Under the pieces are notes generated by a model. The model did no database searches and was not told where the DNA came from. It was given only the letters and a program-made list of their open reading frames with translations. Positions 36,188-45,227 of a DNA stretch of 64,000 nt are shown here, piece by piece. Source of the DNA: Clostridium_AW sp040797845. Its GTDB lineage: Bacteria > Bacillota > Clostridia > Clostridiales > Clostridiaceae. The position numbers and the translations under genes were made by a program. The stretch spans positions 1 through 64,000 of the forward strand of contig JBFNFA010000013.1 of the NCBI GenBank assembly GCA_040797845.1, in the 5' to 3' direction. Every line of letters starts with the position of its first letter. Positions within the stretch are counted from its first letter, which is position 1.

Positions 36188-36469
36188 TTATTGTTCTACT
36201 TCTTCTTCTGATTCGTCTTTAACTTTTTCGTACTGATCTAAAATTGCTTTTTGAATCTTTTCTCTTGTTTGTGTATTTATTGGATGAGCTATGTCTTTAA
36301 ATTCTCCATCAGGAGTCTTTCTGCTTGGCATAGCTATAAACAGGCCATTTTGACCCTCAATTACCTTTATATCATGAACAACAAATTCATTGTCAAAGGT
36401 CACTGATACAATGGCTTTCATTTTTCCTTCAGCAGCAATCTTTCTAACTCTTACATCTGTAATTTCCAT
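36188..36469 (-). CDS. spoVG: SpoVG regulator
   Basis: A 93-aa protein matching SpoVG throughout (MEITDVRVRKIAAEGKMKAIVSVTFDNEFVVHDIKVI and FIAMPSRKTPDGEFKDIAHPI). SpoVG is a small nucleic-acid-binding regulator linked to septation, sporulation timing and capsule or virulence genes in Firmicutes. A CGGAGGTGGAG site precedes the ATG. It sits between purR and glmU as in Bacillus, although yabJ is missing here. Confidence 0.97.
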   Translation of the reverse strand: MEITDVRVRKIAAEGKMKAIVSVTFDNEFVVHDIKVIEGQNGLFIAMPSRKTPDGEFKDIAHPINTQTREKIQKAILDQYEKVKDESEEEVEQ

Positions 36470-36577
36470 AGATACTCCACCTCCGAGATGCTTATGTACA
36501 TTATATTATTCTATATAAATTTCATTTATCCTTCTTTATTTTTAAAAAATTATAAAAATTTAAAAACTTTTGTAATT

Positions 36578-37387
36578 TTATTTTTTAGAAGGATATACTA
36601 TTACATTATTATCTGAGTCAAATCCCTCAAATTCTATGATGGAAACATATTCTTCTATTAGCTTCTTTTCAATACTTATATTATCTATCAACACACCGAT
36701 TCCTACTAGTTTACTATCAAACTCTTTTAATAAGTCGATTATGCCAAAAGCAGTGCCCCCAGCTTTCATAAAATCATCTATAAACACACAATTGCTGCCA
36801 CTTTTAATTGCTCTTTTAGATAAAGACATATTCTGTATTCTATTAGTAGATCCTGATACATAATTTATTGTAACGGTAGATCCCTCTGTAACTTTTGTTT
36901 CTCTTCTAACTACTACAAGTTGCACACCTAACATTTTAGCCACCTCGTATGCAAGCGGTATCCCTTTTGTCTCTACAGTTACTACATAATCTACGTTCAA
37001 ATTATTAAAAGCTGATGCTAATATTATTCCTGCTCTTTGAATAATATACGGATTTAAAACTAAATCTGTTACATAAAGAAAGTTTCCTGGTATTATTCTT
37101 TCTCTATCTTTTAAAATCATACATAATTCTTCAACAAATTTTAATCTATCTTCCTCTGATATGCCACAAACATATCTTACTCCACCTGCTGCTCCTGATA
37201 TAGTTTCTACTCTTCCCATAGAAAGTCTTGATAAAATATCTTTTATAGCAATTAAATCTTCGCTTATTGTTGATTTTGCTGCATTAAATTTTTCTGTGAA
37301 TGTATTCAAATTTATTATTTTATTTGGATTTTCTATTAATATCTTAGTAATTGCCGATATTCTTTGATTACGTGTAAATTTTTCCAT
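36578..37387 (-). CDS. purR: PurR-type purine repressor
   Basis: A 269-aa regulator with an N-terminal winged helix (about 1-75, RNQRISAITKILIENPNKIINLNTFTEKFNAAKSTISEDL) and a phosphoribosyltransferase-like domain with the PRPP-binding CVFIDDFMKAGGTAFGIIDLL (about 200-220). PRPP lowers DNA binding in Bacillus PurR. It is divergent from murC. I did not find a clear PurBox in the intergenic region. Confidence 0.94.
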   Translation of the reverse strand: MEKFTRNQRISAITKILIENPNKIINLNTFTEKFNAAKSTISEDLIAIKDILSRLSMGRVETISGAAGGVRYVCGISEEDRLKFVEELCMILKDRERIIPGNFLYVTDLVLNPYIIQRAGIILASAFNNLNVDYVVTVETKGIPLAYEVAKMLGVQLVVVRRETKVTEGSTVTINYVSGSTNRIQNMSLSKRAIKSGSNCVFIDDFMKAGGTAFGIIDLLKEFDSKLVGIGVLIDNISIEKKLIEEYVSIIEFEGFDSDNNVIVYPSKK

Positions 37388-37582
37388 AATATATCACCTA
37401 TCTATTATTCTTACGAATTATTTTATTAAATAATTATCTTATTATTCATATTTTATTCTAAATATTATATATAATCAATGTTTTATATAAGTTTTACAAT
37501 ATTTAATAACAACAGTGTGTTTTTTTCAGTAATTTTTGTATATAATTATTTAATGGAGTTAATTTTTAAGGAGTTGATTACT

Positions 37583-38959
37583 TTGTCGCTAGAGTTTATT
37601 AAAAGTATGGATAAAAAAATTCACTTTATTGGAATTGGTGGAATAAGTATGAGCGGTTTAGCTGAAATACTTTTAGAAAAAAACTATAATGTATCAGGTT
37701 CTGATATAAATAGTTCTAATATAACTAATACATTGCAAAATAAAGGTGCAAAAATTTATATTGGCCATAAGAGCGAAAATATAGATACTAATATAGGGCT
37801 AGTGGTCTACACAGCTGCTATTTCAAAGGATAATCCTGAATTATTAAGAGCTTCTGAACTAAACATACCATTGATGGACAGAGCTGAATTTTTGGGCAAT
37901 CTGATGAAAGATCATAAATATAATGTAGCAATTTCTGGTACCCATGGAAAAACCACTACTACTTCTATGCTTTCGCACATAATTATAAAGGCTGAGTTAG
38001 ATCCTACTATATTAGTTGGTGGAGAATTAGATATAATAGACGGAAATGTTAGAACTGGAAATAGCCAATATTTTATAACTGAAGCTTGTGAATATAAAGG
38101 CTCATTTTTAAAATTCTTCCCTTATGTGGGAGTAATATTAAATATAGATGAAGACCACTTAGACTATTATAAAGATATAACTGAAATACAAAAAGCTTTT
38201 ATAGATTTTGCTAAAATGATACCTAATGATGGTTATTTAATTGCCTATGCTGAGGATGATAAAATGGATAAAGTTTTACAATCCGTAGATTGCAATATAA
38301 TAACTTATGGTTTAAATAGAGGACATATCCAAGCTACAGATATAACATATAATGAAAAAGGTTGTGGTTCTTTTAGAGTAATTAAAGATGGTAATTATTT
38401 ATTCACTGTAAACCTTAATGTTCCCGGAGAACATAATGTGCTAAACTCCTTAGCAAGTGTAGGAATATGCTTAGCTTTAAATATAAGTTATGAGCACATA
38501 ATAGAAGGCTTAAAAAGTTTTCATGGAACTCATAGGAGGTTTGAATTAAAAGGTATTAAAGATGGTATAACTGTAGTAGATGATTACGCTCACCATCCAA
38601 CAGAAATAAAAGCAACTTTGAATGCCTCAAAAAATTATCCTCATAATAGAATAGTATGTGTATTTCAACCCCATACTTATACTAGAACATACACTTTGCT
38701 TAAAGAGTTCTCGGAATGCTTTGATGGAGCAGATGAGATAATTTTAGCAGATATATATGCAGCAAGGGAAAAAGATACTGGAATAGTAAGTTCAGTAATT
38801 TTAGGCGATAAAATAAGGGAAAAAGGAGCATCTTGTATAAATTTTCATAGTTTTGAAGATATAGTTAAATATCTAAAAGAAAGCTTACTTCCAGGAGATT
38901 TACTTCTAACTGTAGGAGCTGGAGATATTTATAAAGTAGGAGAAATGTTTTTTAAATAA
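37583..38959 (+). CDS. murC: UDP-N-acetylmuramate:L-alanine ligase MurC
   Basis: First Mur ligase, adding L-alanine to UDP-MurNAc. It has the N-terminal IHFIGIGGISMSGLAEILL, the ATP loop SGTHGKTTTTSM (about 117-128), and the C-terminal DDYAHHPTEIKAT motif typical of MurC. The open frame reaches back to 37478, but AAGGAG sits nine bases before the TTG at 37583, giving MSLEFIKSMDKKIHFIG and 458 aa, a normal length. It is transcribed alone, divergently from purR. Confidence 0.94.
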   Translation: MSLEFIKSMDKKIHFIGIGGISMSGLAEILLEKNYNVSGSDINSSNITNTLQNKGAKIYIGHKSENIDTNIGLVVYTAAISKDNPELLRASELNIPLMDRAEFLGNLMKDHKYNVAISGTHGKTTTTSMLSHIIIKAELDPTILVGGELDIIDGNVRTGNSQYFITEACEYKGSFLKFFPYVGVILNIDEDHLDYYKDITEIQKAFIDFAKMIPNDGYLIAYAEDDKMDKVLQSVDCNIITYGLNRGHIQATDITYNEKGCGSFRVIKDGNYLFTVNLNVPGEHNVLNSLASVGICLALNISYEHIIEGLKSFHGTHRRFELKGIKDGITVVDDYAHHPTEIKATLNASKNYPHNRIVCVFQPHTYTRTYTLLKEFSECFDGADEIILADIYAAREKDTGIVSSVILGDKIREKGASCINFHSFEDIVKYLKESLLPGDLLLTVGAGDIYKVGEMFFK

Positions 38960-39047
38960 TAAAGTATTTATAAAAATTTTATTTAAAAGTGTAAAACACC
39001 TTTAATGTGGTAACAATAATTATAAGTCATATTGGAGGTGTTTTCTT

Positions 39048-39365
39048 GTGAGAAATTTTTTAATATCTGCAGTAGTAAATTTAATCCTAATTATTATTTC
39101 CTATATTTTTTTCAAAAATATAATAAGTGGTCCTACAAGACATAGGCTATATGAAAAATTCTTTAGTTCCCTTGGGAAGTTTGTAATATATCTTTTTATT
39201 ATAAGCGTAGGAATTACACTTATATCTGTTTTAGTTCTGTATAGAACTAGATATATAGCCTATGTTAATGTTGTAGCTCCAGCATTATTGTCACTATTAG
39301 TAGGCTTTGTGGTTTCCACAGTTCCTACTCGTGGCTCAGGAGATAAAGAAAAAGGGGCAAAATAA
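39048..39365 (+). CDS. Small membrane protein of unknown function
   Basis: A 105-aa hydrophobic protein with three predicted helices (about 3-22, 43-65 and 72-91) and a short charged tail ending GDKEKGAK. I do not recognise a family. The start is GTG behind TTGGAGGTG, a strong ribosome site, and a terminator follows directly, so it is a real monocistronic gene. Confidence 0.75.
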   Translation: MRNFLISAVVNLILIIISYIFFKNIISGPTRHRLYEKFFSSLGKFVIYLFIISVGITLISVLVLYRTRYIAYVNVVAPALLSLLVGFVVSTVPTRGSGDKEKGAK

Positions 39366-39379
39366 TTTGCTCCTTTTTA
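39350..39379 (+). terminator. Terminator of the small membrane protein gene
   Basis: AAAAGGGGCAAA (39350-39361) pairs with TTTGCTCCTTTT (39366-39377, one wobble) and ends in Ts; the stop codon lies in the stem. Confidence 0.75.
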
Positions 39380-39398
39380 AATTTAATATAAAATCATA

Positions 39399-39427
39399 TT
39401 GATTTTTCTATATAAATACATTATAAT
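39399..39427 (+). promoter_or_regulatory. Promoter of tRNA-Pro
   Basis: TTGATT (39399-39404), 17-base spacer and TATAAT (39422-39427), 11 bases before the tRNA. Confidence 0.75.
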
Positions 39428-39438
39428 ATATTTGTTCA

Positions 39439-39514
39439 CGGGGTGTGGCGCAGATGGGAGCGCGCGTGGTTTGGGACCATGAGGTCGCAGGTTCAATCCC
39501 TGTCACCCCGACCA
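39439..39514 (+). tRNA. tRNA-Pro (TGG)
   Basis: Cloverleaf with acceptor CGGGGTG/CACCCCG, anticodon loop TTTGGGA giving TGG, T arm GGTTCAATCCC, discriminator A and encoded CCA. It has its own promoter and terminator. Confidence 0.96.
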
Positions 39515-39541
39515 ATTTGTAATAAAAAAAAGATATTTGAG

Positions 39542-39582
39542 AAAAATAAAGCAGATGAATGCATTCATCTGCTTTATTTTTT
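39542..39582 (+). terminator. Terminator of tRNA-Pro
   Basis: A near-perfect 19-bp palindrome (39542-39560 with 39563-39581) followed by Ts. Confidence 0.85.
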
Positions 39583-39624
39583 TATATATGGCAGTTGAAT
39601 AATGTAAAAAGGAGTTGATTTATA

Positions 39625-40971
39625 GTGAATGATGACTACAGATCTATTTTCAAGGAGCTTATAAAGGCCTATAAAGAAGATAATTTTCAAAATAAATTAC
39701 AGGATTTATTTGCTAGAGAAAATATAGATAAAGAAAAACTTGCTTTTATAGTATCCTCTCTCTCTGGAGTAGAAATTGATTTTAATAAAGACTATATAAA
39801 AAATATAGAAGAAGCAATAAAAAACTACACTCCTAATTATCATGTAGTTTCAAGATTTTCATCTTGCAACGGAAATTGCCACGGAGATTCTGGTAGAACC
39901 CTTTGCGAAGATTCCTGCCCACTTAATGCTATTATGAGGGACCCTAAAGACAATAGAATATATATCAACAAGGATCTTTGCGTAGATTGCGGTATATGCA
40001 TAAATAGTTGTAAAAATGGTGGTATTTTAGATAAAGTTGAGTTTTTACCATTATTAAACCTGTTGAAAAATGAATCTATAGTAATAGCTGCTGTAGCCCC
40101 AGCCATTACAGGTCAGTTTGGAAAAAGCGTAAATATAAATAAATTAAGAACTGCTTTTAAAAAACTAGGCTTTACAGATATGGTTGAGGTAGCGTTCTTT
40201 GCTGATATGCTCACTTTAAAAGAAGCTGTTGAGTATGATCACTTTATAAAAAATGAAAAAGACTTTATGATAACTTCATGTTGCTGCCCTATGTGGGTAG
40301 GGATGTTAAGAAAAGTATATAACAAATTAGTTAAAAATGTGTCTCCTTCTGTATCTCCTATGATTGCAGCTGGAAGAGTGCTGAAAAAATTAAATCCCCA
40401 TTGCAAAGTAGTTTTCGTAGGCCCATGTATTGCTAAAAAAGCAGAGGCTAAAGAAAAAGATCTATTAGGTGATATAGATTTTGTTTTAACTTTTACAGAA
40501 TTAAAAGATATATTTGATACATATGAAATTTACCCAGAAGAGTTAGAAGAAGACCTTTCTAATGAATATGCCTCAAGGGGTGGAAGACTATATGCTCGCA
40601 CTGGTGGAGTATCCATCGCTGTAAGCGAGGCCATAGAAAGATTATTTCCTAATAAATTTAAATACTTAAAACCAGCACAAGCTCATGGCGTTATTGAATG
40701 CAAAAAAATACTATCACAACTTCAAGAAGGTGAAATAAACGCTAATTTCATTGAAGGTATGGGATGTGTTGGAGGATGCGTTGGAGGTCCTAAAGTTATA
40801 ATACCAAAAGAACTTGGTAAAGCTGCTGTAGATGACTTCGCCCAAACTTCAGAAATCAAAGTATCTGTTGATAGCAGTTGTATGATAGAAGTTTTAAAGA
40901 ATCTAGATATTAATTCTGTAGAAGATTTTAAATCTAAAGAAAAAACACTTATCTTTGAAAGGGAGTTTTAG
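39625..40971 (+). CDS. [FeFe]-hydrogenase-like protein, probable group B type
   Basis: A 448-aa iron-sulfur protein. Residues 81-129 hold ferredoxin-type cysteines (C81, C85, C94, C98 and C119, C122, C125, C129) for two [4Fe-4S] clusters. The H-cluster motifs follow: L1 as TSCCCP (217-222), L2 as GPCIAKKAE (C268) and L3 as EGMGCVGGCVGG (C381, C385). All four cysteines expected to hold the H-cluster are present. The TSCCCP variant, instead of the usual TSCCP, is typical of group B enzymes such as CpIII of C. pasteurianum. Start is GTG behind AAGGAG. No maturase or electron-transfer genes lie nearby. Confidence 0.9.
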   Translation: MNDDYRSIFKELIKAYKEDNFQNKLQDLFARENIDKEKLAFIVSSLSGVEIDFNKDYIKNIEEAIKNYTPNYHVVSRFSSCNGNCHGDSGRTLCEDSCPLNAIMRDPKDNRIYINKDLCVDCGICINSCKNGGILDKVEFLPLLNLLKNESIVIAAVAPAITGQFGKSVNINKLRTAFKKLGFTDMVEVAFFADMLTLKEAVEYDHFIKNEKDFMITSCCCPMWVGMLRKVYNKLVKNVSPSVSPMIAAGRVLKKLNPHCKVVFVGPCIAKKAEAKEKDLLGDIDFVLTFTELKDIFDTYEIYPEELEEDLSNEYASRGGRLYARTGGVSIAVSEAIERLFPNKFKYLKPAQAHGVIECKKILSQLQEGEINANFIEGMGCVGGCVGGPKVIIPKELGKAAVDDFAQTSEIKVSVDSSCMIEVLKNLDINSVEDFKSKEKTLIFEREF

Positions 40972-40990
40972 TATAATATAAATGTCTAAA

Positions 40991-41018
40991 TAAATAGCCA
41001 AGACACCTTGGCTATTTA
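40991..41018 (+). terminator. Terminator downstream of the hydrogenase gene
   Basis: TAAATAGCCAAG (40991-41002) pairs with CTTGGCTATTTA (41007-41018). Confidence 0.75.
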
Positions 41019-41056
41019 TATTATGTAAATACCTAAACAAAAGGGGTTGTAAACTT

Positions 41057-41710
41057 ATGTTAAAAAATATTAAAGGTGCCATATTTGACATGGACGGGAC
41101 TTTAGTAGACTCAATGTGGGTTTGGCATACTGTAGATGTAGAATATTTAAAGAAAAGAAATATCGATATGCCTAAAGATTTAAAGGAAAATATTGAACAT
41201 TTAAGTTTCAATGAAACTGCAAACTATTTTAAGAAAAGATTTAATTTAGAAGATACTGTAGAAGATATAATGGATGAATGGAACAACATAGCCTTAAAAG
41301 AGTACTCAAATAATGTAAAATTAAAACCTGGAGCAAAAGAATTTCTTTCCTTACTTAAATCTTCTGGAATAAAAATTGGACTAGCTACCAGCAATTGCGA
41401 TATGCTTCTTCAAATAGCCTTAAAAAATAATGATATACTTCATTATTTTGACTGCATAACAACAACTAACGAAGTATCCAGAGGTAAGAACTTTCCCGAT
41501 GTTTATCTATTGTGTGCTGAAAAATTAGGAGTTAATCCAAAGGAATGCATAGTTTTTGAAGACATACTTCCTGCAGTGATAGGTGCGAAAGCAGCGGGAA
41601 TGAAAGTAGTTGGCGTTCATGATATACATTCAGATGATCAGAAGGAAAAAATTATGAATTTAGCAGACTTATTTATATTTAACTATGATGAACTGACAAA
41701 AGCGGTATAA
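41057..41710 (+). CDS. HAD-superfamily phosphatase, beta-phosphoglucomutase-like
   Basis: A 217-aa HAD hydrolase with all four motifs: nucleophile DMDGTL (Asp11 and Asp13), a Ser/Thr motif in LATSN, the Lys in RGKNFPD and the acidic FEDILPAV. A helical cap lies between motifs 1 and 2 (about 18-85). The family acts on small phosphorylated metabolites, and the substrate cannot be read from the sequence. It is monocistronic between two terminators. Confidence 0.9.
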   Translation: MLKNIKGAIFDMDGTLVDSMWVWHTVDVEYLKKRNIDMPKDLKENIEHLSFNETANYFKKRFNLEDTVEDIMDEWNNIALKEYSNNVKLKPGAKEFLSLLKSSGIKIGLATSNCDMLLQIALKNNDILHYFDCITTTNEVSRGKNFPDVYLLCAEKLGVNPKECIVFEDILPAVIGAKAAGMKVVGVHDIHSDDQKEKIMNLADLFIFNYDELTKAV

Positions 41711-41719
41711 AGTTTATAT

Positions 41720-41758
41720 AAAAGATACTTAGAAACAGATATTTCCTAAGTATCTTTT
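41720..41758 (+). terminator. Terminator downstream of the HAD gene
   Basis: AAAAGATACTTAG (41720-41732) pairs with CTAAGTATCTTTT (41746-41758), then TGTATTTGT. Confidence 0.75.
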
Positions 41759-41826
41759 GTATTTGTGTAGATTTAATATTTCATTGAATAGAATATAATA
41801 AGTAATTTTTGAAGGAGATTCTTTTT

Positions 41827-42015
41827 ATGTGGTTTTTGTTTCTAATTATTTTATGTTCATCTCTTTGCATAATTTATTATTTAGATAACAAAATATCTAT
41901 ACAAAAAAGGCAAATAATGATATTACAAAAACAAAATAAAGAATTAAAAGATAAACTAAATAAACAAAATAAATCATCAGATAATATATTAATACAAGAT
42001 AACGAGGAAATATAA
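41827..42015 (+). CDS. Small membrane-anchored coiled-coil protein
   Basis: A 62-aa protein: one N-terminal membrane helix (about 1-20, MWFLFLIILCSSLCIIYYL) followed by a charged coiled coil (IQKRQIMILQKQNKELKDKLNKQNK) and an acidic tail. The architecture recalls small FtsB/DivIC-like proteins, but no family match is claimed. The AAGGAG site lies inside a longer frame that begins at 41809, so the ATG at 41827 is the start. Confidence 0.7.
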   Translation: MWFLFLIILCSSLCIIYYLDNKISIQKRQIMILQKQNKELKDKLNKQNKSSDNILIQDNEEI

Positions 42016-42051
42016 TATATAATTAATTTTTCATTATCAGTAGAAAATAAA

Positions 42052-42080
42052 AAAGGGATTTTATTATACAAAATCCCTTT
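42052..42080. terminator. Bidirectional terminator between convergent genes
   Basis: AAAGGGATTTT (42052-42062) pairs with AAAATCCCTTT (42070-42080), between the small coiled-coil gene (plus) and comB (minus). Confidence 0.75.
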
Positions 42081-42097
42081 AACTTTCCACTGTTAAT

Positions 42098-42796
42098 TTA
42101 TTTAATTCTTCCATCTACATACTCAGGAACAATATCTATTATATCCTTTTTACAACAATACTCTAAATCCTCAAGCAAACCTAATTCTTCAATTCTATTA
42201 TAGTGAGTTGCTTCCTCAATAAAGCTTAAATCAGAACTTTGCTTATATACAAAAAGAGCGGTTTTTGCAATATCCGTTAATTCAACTTTGGGATTCTGAT
42301 TCAATATACAATGAATAATATATCCACTGCATATAAAGTCATCTATTGAAAATTGTCCATAGGTTCCTGCATTCACAATTACTATATCCTCTTCTAAATT
42401 CAATACTTTGCTGCTCACCGCTTTGGCATTTATCATGGCACCAATAAGTATATTCTTAGCTCCTTCACATCTTTTTATTGCTTTTGTTCCATTACTTGTA
42501 GTCATTATCAATCTTTTATTGTTAACTATATCCTTTGTATATTCAAGAGGAGAATTTGAACAATTAAAGCCATCTATCTTTAAAGCTTTTCTTTCTCCAC
42601 CTAATATGCATTCACCTTCATTTGCTATTGTTAAAGCCTCTTCAATTTCTATCACCGGAATAACTTCTTTACAGCCATTATTTATAGCTGTAGTAATAAC
42701 AGAAGTAGCTCTTAAAATATCTATAACCACTATAGTCTTACCTATAACCTCTTCTTTGTTTATATGATCCGCTGAAATCATAACATCAATCTTCAT
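42098..42796 (-). CDS. comB: ComB-family 2-phosphosulfolactate phosphatase
   Basis: A 232-aa protein matching the ComB family (VVIDILRATSVITTAINNGCKEVIPV near the N-terminus, LGGERKALKIDGFNCSNSPLEY, LIMTTSNGTKAI and a late DDFICSGYII). ComB removes phosphate from 2-phosphosulfolactate in coenzyme M synthesis in methanogens; in bacteria it may serve sulfolactate metabolism. No comA, comC or other sulfonate genes are near. The real start is the ATG at 42796, since the TTG at 42805 overlaps the GGAG site. Confidence 0.9.
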   Translation of the reverse strand: MKIDVMISADHINKEEVIGKTIVVIDILRATSVITTAINNGCKEVIPVIEIEEALTIANEGECILGGERKALKIDGFNCSNSPLEYTKDIVNNKRLIMTTSNGTKAIKRCEGAKNILIGAMINAKAVSSKVLNLEEDIVIVNAGTYGQFSIDDFICSGYIIHCILNQNPKVELTDIAKTALFVYKQSSDLSFIEEATHYNRIEELGLLEDLEYCCKKDIIDIVPEYVDGRIK

Positions 42797-42959
42797 TTTA
42801 TTCAACTCCGTTTACAATATTAATAAGTAATCATTTACCTCTCGTTTTTTCAAAGTAATATTACTAACCGGAAATTCTTCCAATAATAAAATTATACATT
42901 AATATTGTACCATTGTCATAATTTTATTTCTATTCACAAAGCACCCAAGGGTAGCCTAT

Positions 42960-43892
42960 CTATTTTTTATGGAAGTACGCTCCTTGATATATTCCTTTTT
43001 CTTCTAGATTATCGTGGATAGCATTTAATATTTCCCACTTCTTTAAACTCCATTGTGGCCCAATCAATAAATCTCTTGGCGCATCTCCAGTTAATCTATG
43101 CACTACTATGTCTTCCCTTAATAGTCCTATAGCTTCACATATTATATCTATATATTCTTCTTCTTCTAAGAATCTAAACTCCTCCCTTTCATATAAATTC
43201 ACTAAAGGAGTTCCTTTCATAAGATGTAATAAATGAAATTTGATACCTTGAATATCTTTAGACGATAAATATTTAACTGTTTTTAACATGTCCTCTCTAT
43301 TTTCTTTCGGTAAACCAAAAATACTGTGGGCTACCACATCTATTTTTCTTTTTCTTAAATTTTCTAAAGCCTGTTCAAATACCTCTAAGGAATATCCTCT
43401 GTTTATTATTTTAGCTGTTTCATCACTTACAGTTTGTAGTCCTAGTTCTACCCATAAATATGTTCTATTGCTTAGCTCTTCTAAAAGATCTAAAATCTCT
43501 TCTCCTAAACAATCGGGTCTAGTAGCTATTGCTAGAGCTACAACTCCTTCATGATTTAGCGCTTCTTCATATTTTTCTCTTAGTACAGAAGCTGGTGCAT
43601 AGGTGTTAGTATAGGCCTGGAAATATGCTATATACTTTCCTTCCTTCCATTTCTTTTGCATTAATGTTTTAATATCATTAAATTGCCTGGATATTGAGTA
43701 TCCTCTGTCTCCTGCAAAATCACCGGATCCCCTGGCACTACAAAACACGCACCCTCCACTACTTATTTTTCCATCTCTATTAGGACATGAAAAGCCTGCA
43801 TCTAAAGATATCTTATATACCTTGCATCCAAACTTTTCTCTTAAAAAATAATTTAATGAATAATATCTTTTATCTCCCCATAAATTTTTCAT
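42960..43892 (-). CDS. Radical SAM protein, TIGR01212/YhcC-like
   Basis: A 310-aa radical SAM enzyme with an extended cysteine motif (CPNRDGKISSGGCVFC, about 31-46) characteristic of the YhcC-like group, related to Elp3-type enzymes, followed by the TIM-barrel segments (YFQAYTNTYAP, LAIATRPDCL, WVELGLQTVSDETAKIINRGY, VVAHSIFGLPKENREDM). The function of the family is not established. A TGGAG site supports the ATG. Confidence 0.88.
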   Translation of the reverse strand: MKNLWGDKRYYSLNYFLREKFGCKVYKISLDAGFSCPNRDGKISSGGCVFCSARGSGDFAGDRGYSISRQFNDIKTLMQKKWKEGKYIAYFQAYTNTYAPASVLREKYEEALNHEGVVALAIATRPDCLGEEILDLLEELSNRTYLWVELGLQTVSDETAKIINRGYSLEVFEQALENLRKRKIDVVAHSIFGLPKENREDMLKTVKYLSSKDIQGIKFHLLHLMKGTPLVNLYEREEFRFLEEEEYIDIICEAIGLLREDIVVHRLTGDAPRDLLIGPQWSLKKWEILNAIHDNLEEKGIYQGAYFHKK

Positions 43893-43980
43893 ATATGTAA
43901 CTCCATTTCATAATAATTGATATAAAAATACCCATAAACATTATAGTCTACAGGTATAGTCCTTTCAATATTTGTTCATA

Positions 43981-45099
43981 TTATACTTTTTTAACCTTGT
44001 ATTCTTTTAGATCCAACTGCCATCTACCTAGTAATCCACCAATGGATTTATCAGAACTAACCCTTGGTATAACCTCATAATTTAATAAGTCCTTATCAAA
44101 GGAGGTAAATACTACATCCACCTTATCCATAGGGTAATATTTTTCAAAATTATATGGTATCATATCTCCAGTTTCAGAAGTATATACTCTTATACTCCTT
44201 CCCTCACCCTTTTTATATTGAGCAAGAACATATTTTTCATTTTGTGAAAATGCTAAATATTCTACTTTTGAATCCTTTAATAAATCTAATGACGTAATAT
44301 TTTTTCCCATAGGCTTTTCTTTAGGCGTAGGTGCTTTTTGTTTTTGTTGCCCAGCACCCTGTTGCGCCCCTTGCCCGGTAGCTTCACCCTGATCTTCAGC
44401 AGTTCCTCCTTGTACCGTCATACTTTCATCAATTTTTACTAGGCCGATATAACTATCTTTGTCATATGTAGTTATTACAATGCTATCTCCATTATATGAG
44501 AATATCATAGGGCCATATTTATTCTTAGGAACTACTATTTTATTAGCTTTTCCTTTATCCTCTTTAGAAAATTCATAGTTGGGTATACCGCTATCATCTA
44601 TGAGAAGATTATTATCTACATTATTTTTTGTTCTAATCCTTAAATTGCCATGCCTTTCAAAAGCTTCTCTTTCCATAATAGAATTTATATCCTGTATCTT
44701 ATAATCCGAATCTTCTTTGCTTATTTTAATTGTAACCTCTTCCAAAGAAGCATAAGGACTATTATTGTTCATCTTAGCTACTCTAATTTTAAAAATTCCA
44801 GCCCTTCCTAGTTCTATAACTTCATCAATATTATATCCTCTTATTTTTAAAAATTTTTCATTACTCTTTTGTGTATTTGCTCCAAGTTCTTTTGAATAAA
44901 ATTTCGATGCATTTTCATAATCTTCCTTTATTAAATGATTCATGTAACTATCTACTACATTATTTGCTGCTTTAATGTCAAAGACTTTGTCAGTTTCTTT
45001 CTCCGTTATTGGCTTTTTATCAATTCTCCTGCACCCATTAAAACTTAATGTAAATATAAAAATACAAATAAATATAAAATATTCCTTACTTCTTCCCAC
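43981..45099 (-). CDS. Putative lipoprotein of unknown function
   Basis: A 372-aa predicted lipoprotein with a signal peptide and lipid-attachment Cys23 in SFNGC. Residues about 45-150 look like an NTF2-like helical-plus-sheet domain (VVDSYMNHLIKEDYENASKFYSKEL). A Gly/Gln/Ala-rich linker (about 233-262) joins it to a C-terminal beta-rich domain. I do not recognise the family. The start is GTG with GGAGG upstream. It is divergent from the YkvI-like gene. Confidence 0.75.
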   Translation of the reverse strand: MGRSKEYFIFICIFIFTLSFNGCRRIDKKPITEKETDKVFDIKAANNVVDSYMNHLIKEDYENASKFYSKELGANTQKSNEKFLKIRGYNIDEVIELGRAGIFKIRVAKMNNNSPYASLEEVTIKISKEDSDYKIQDINSIMEREAFERHGNLRIRTKNNVDNNLLIDDSGIPNYEFSKEDKGKANKIVVPKNKYGPMIFSYNGDSIVITTYDKDSYIGLVKIDESMTVQGGTAEDQGEATGQGAQQGAGQQKQKAPTPKEKPMGKNITSLDLLKDSKVEYLAFSQNEKYVLAQYKKGEGRSIRVYTSETGDMIPYNFEKYYPMDKVDVVFTSFDKDLLNYEVIPRVSSDKSIGGLLGRWQLDLKEYKVKKV

Positions 45100-45227
45100 A
45101 TTTCATTCCTCCATTTCTACATATAGTTTTCCTCAAAATTAAAATTTTTATATATAAAATCATTATTTTGAAATTTTACTATATATTTATAGAGAATAGT
45201 TTTATCAATATTAGGAGGAGAGTTTTT

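Noticed and set aside
37388..37582. PurBox in the purR-murC intergenic region
   Set aside because: Only weak CGAAT-like fragments are present; no pair with the expected arrangement.
42806..42959. Riboswitch upstream of comB
   Set aside because: The region has no convincing paired elements or expression platform, only AT-rich spacer.
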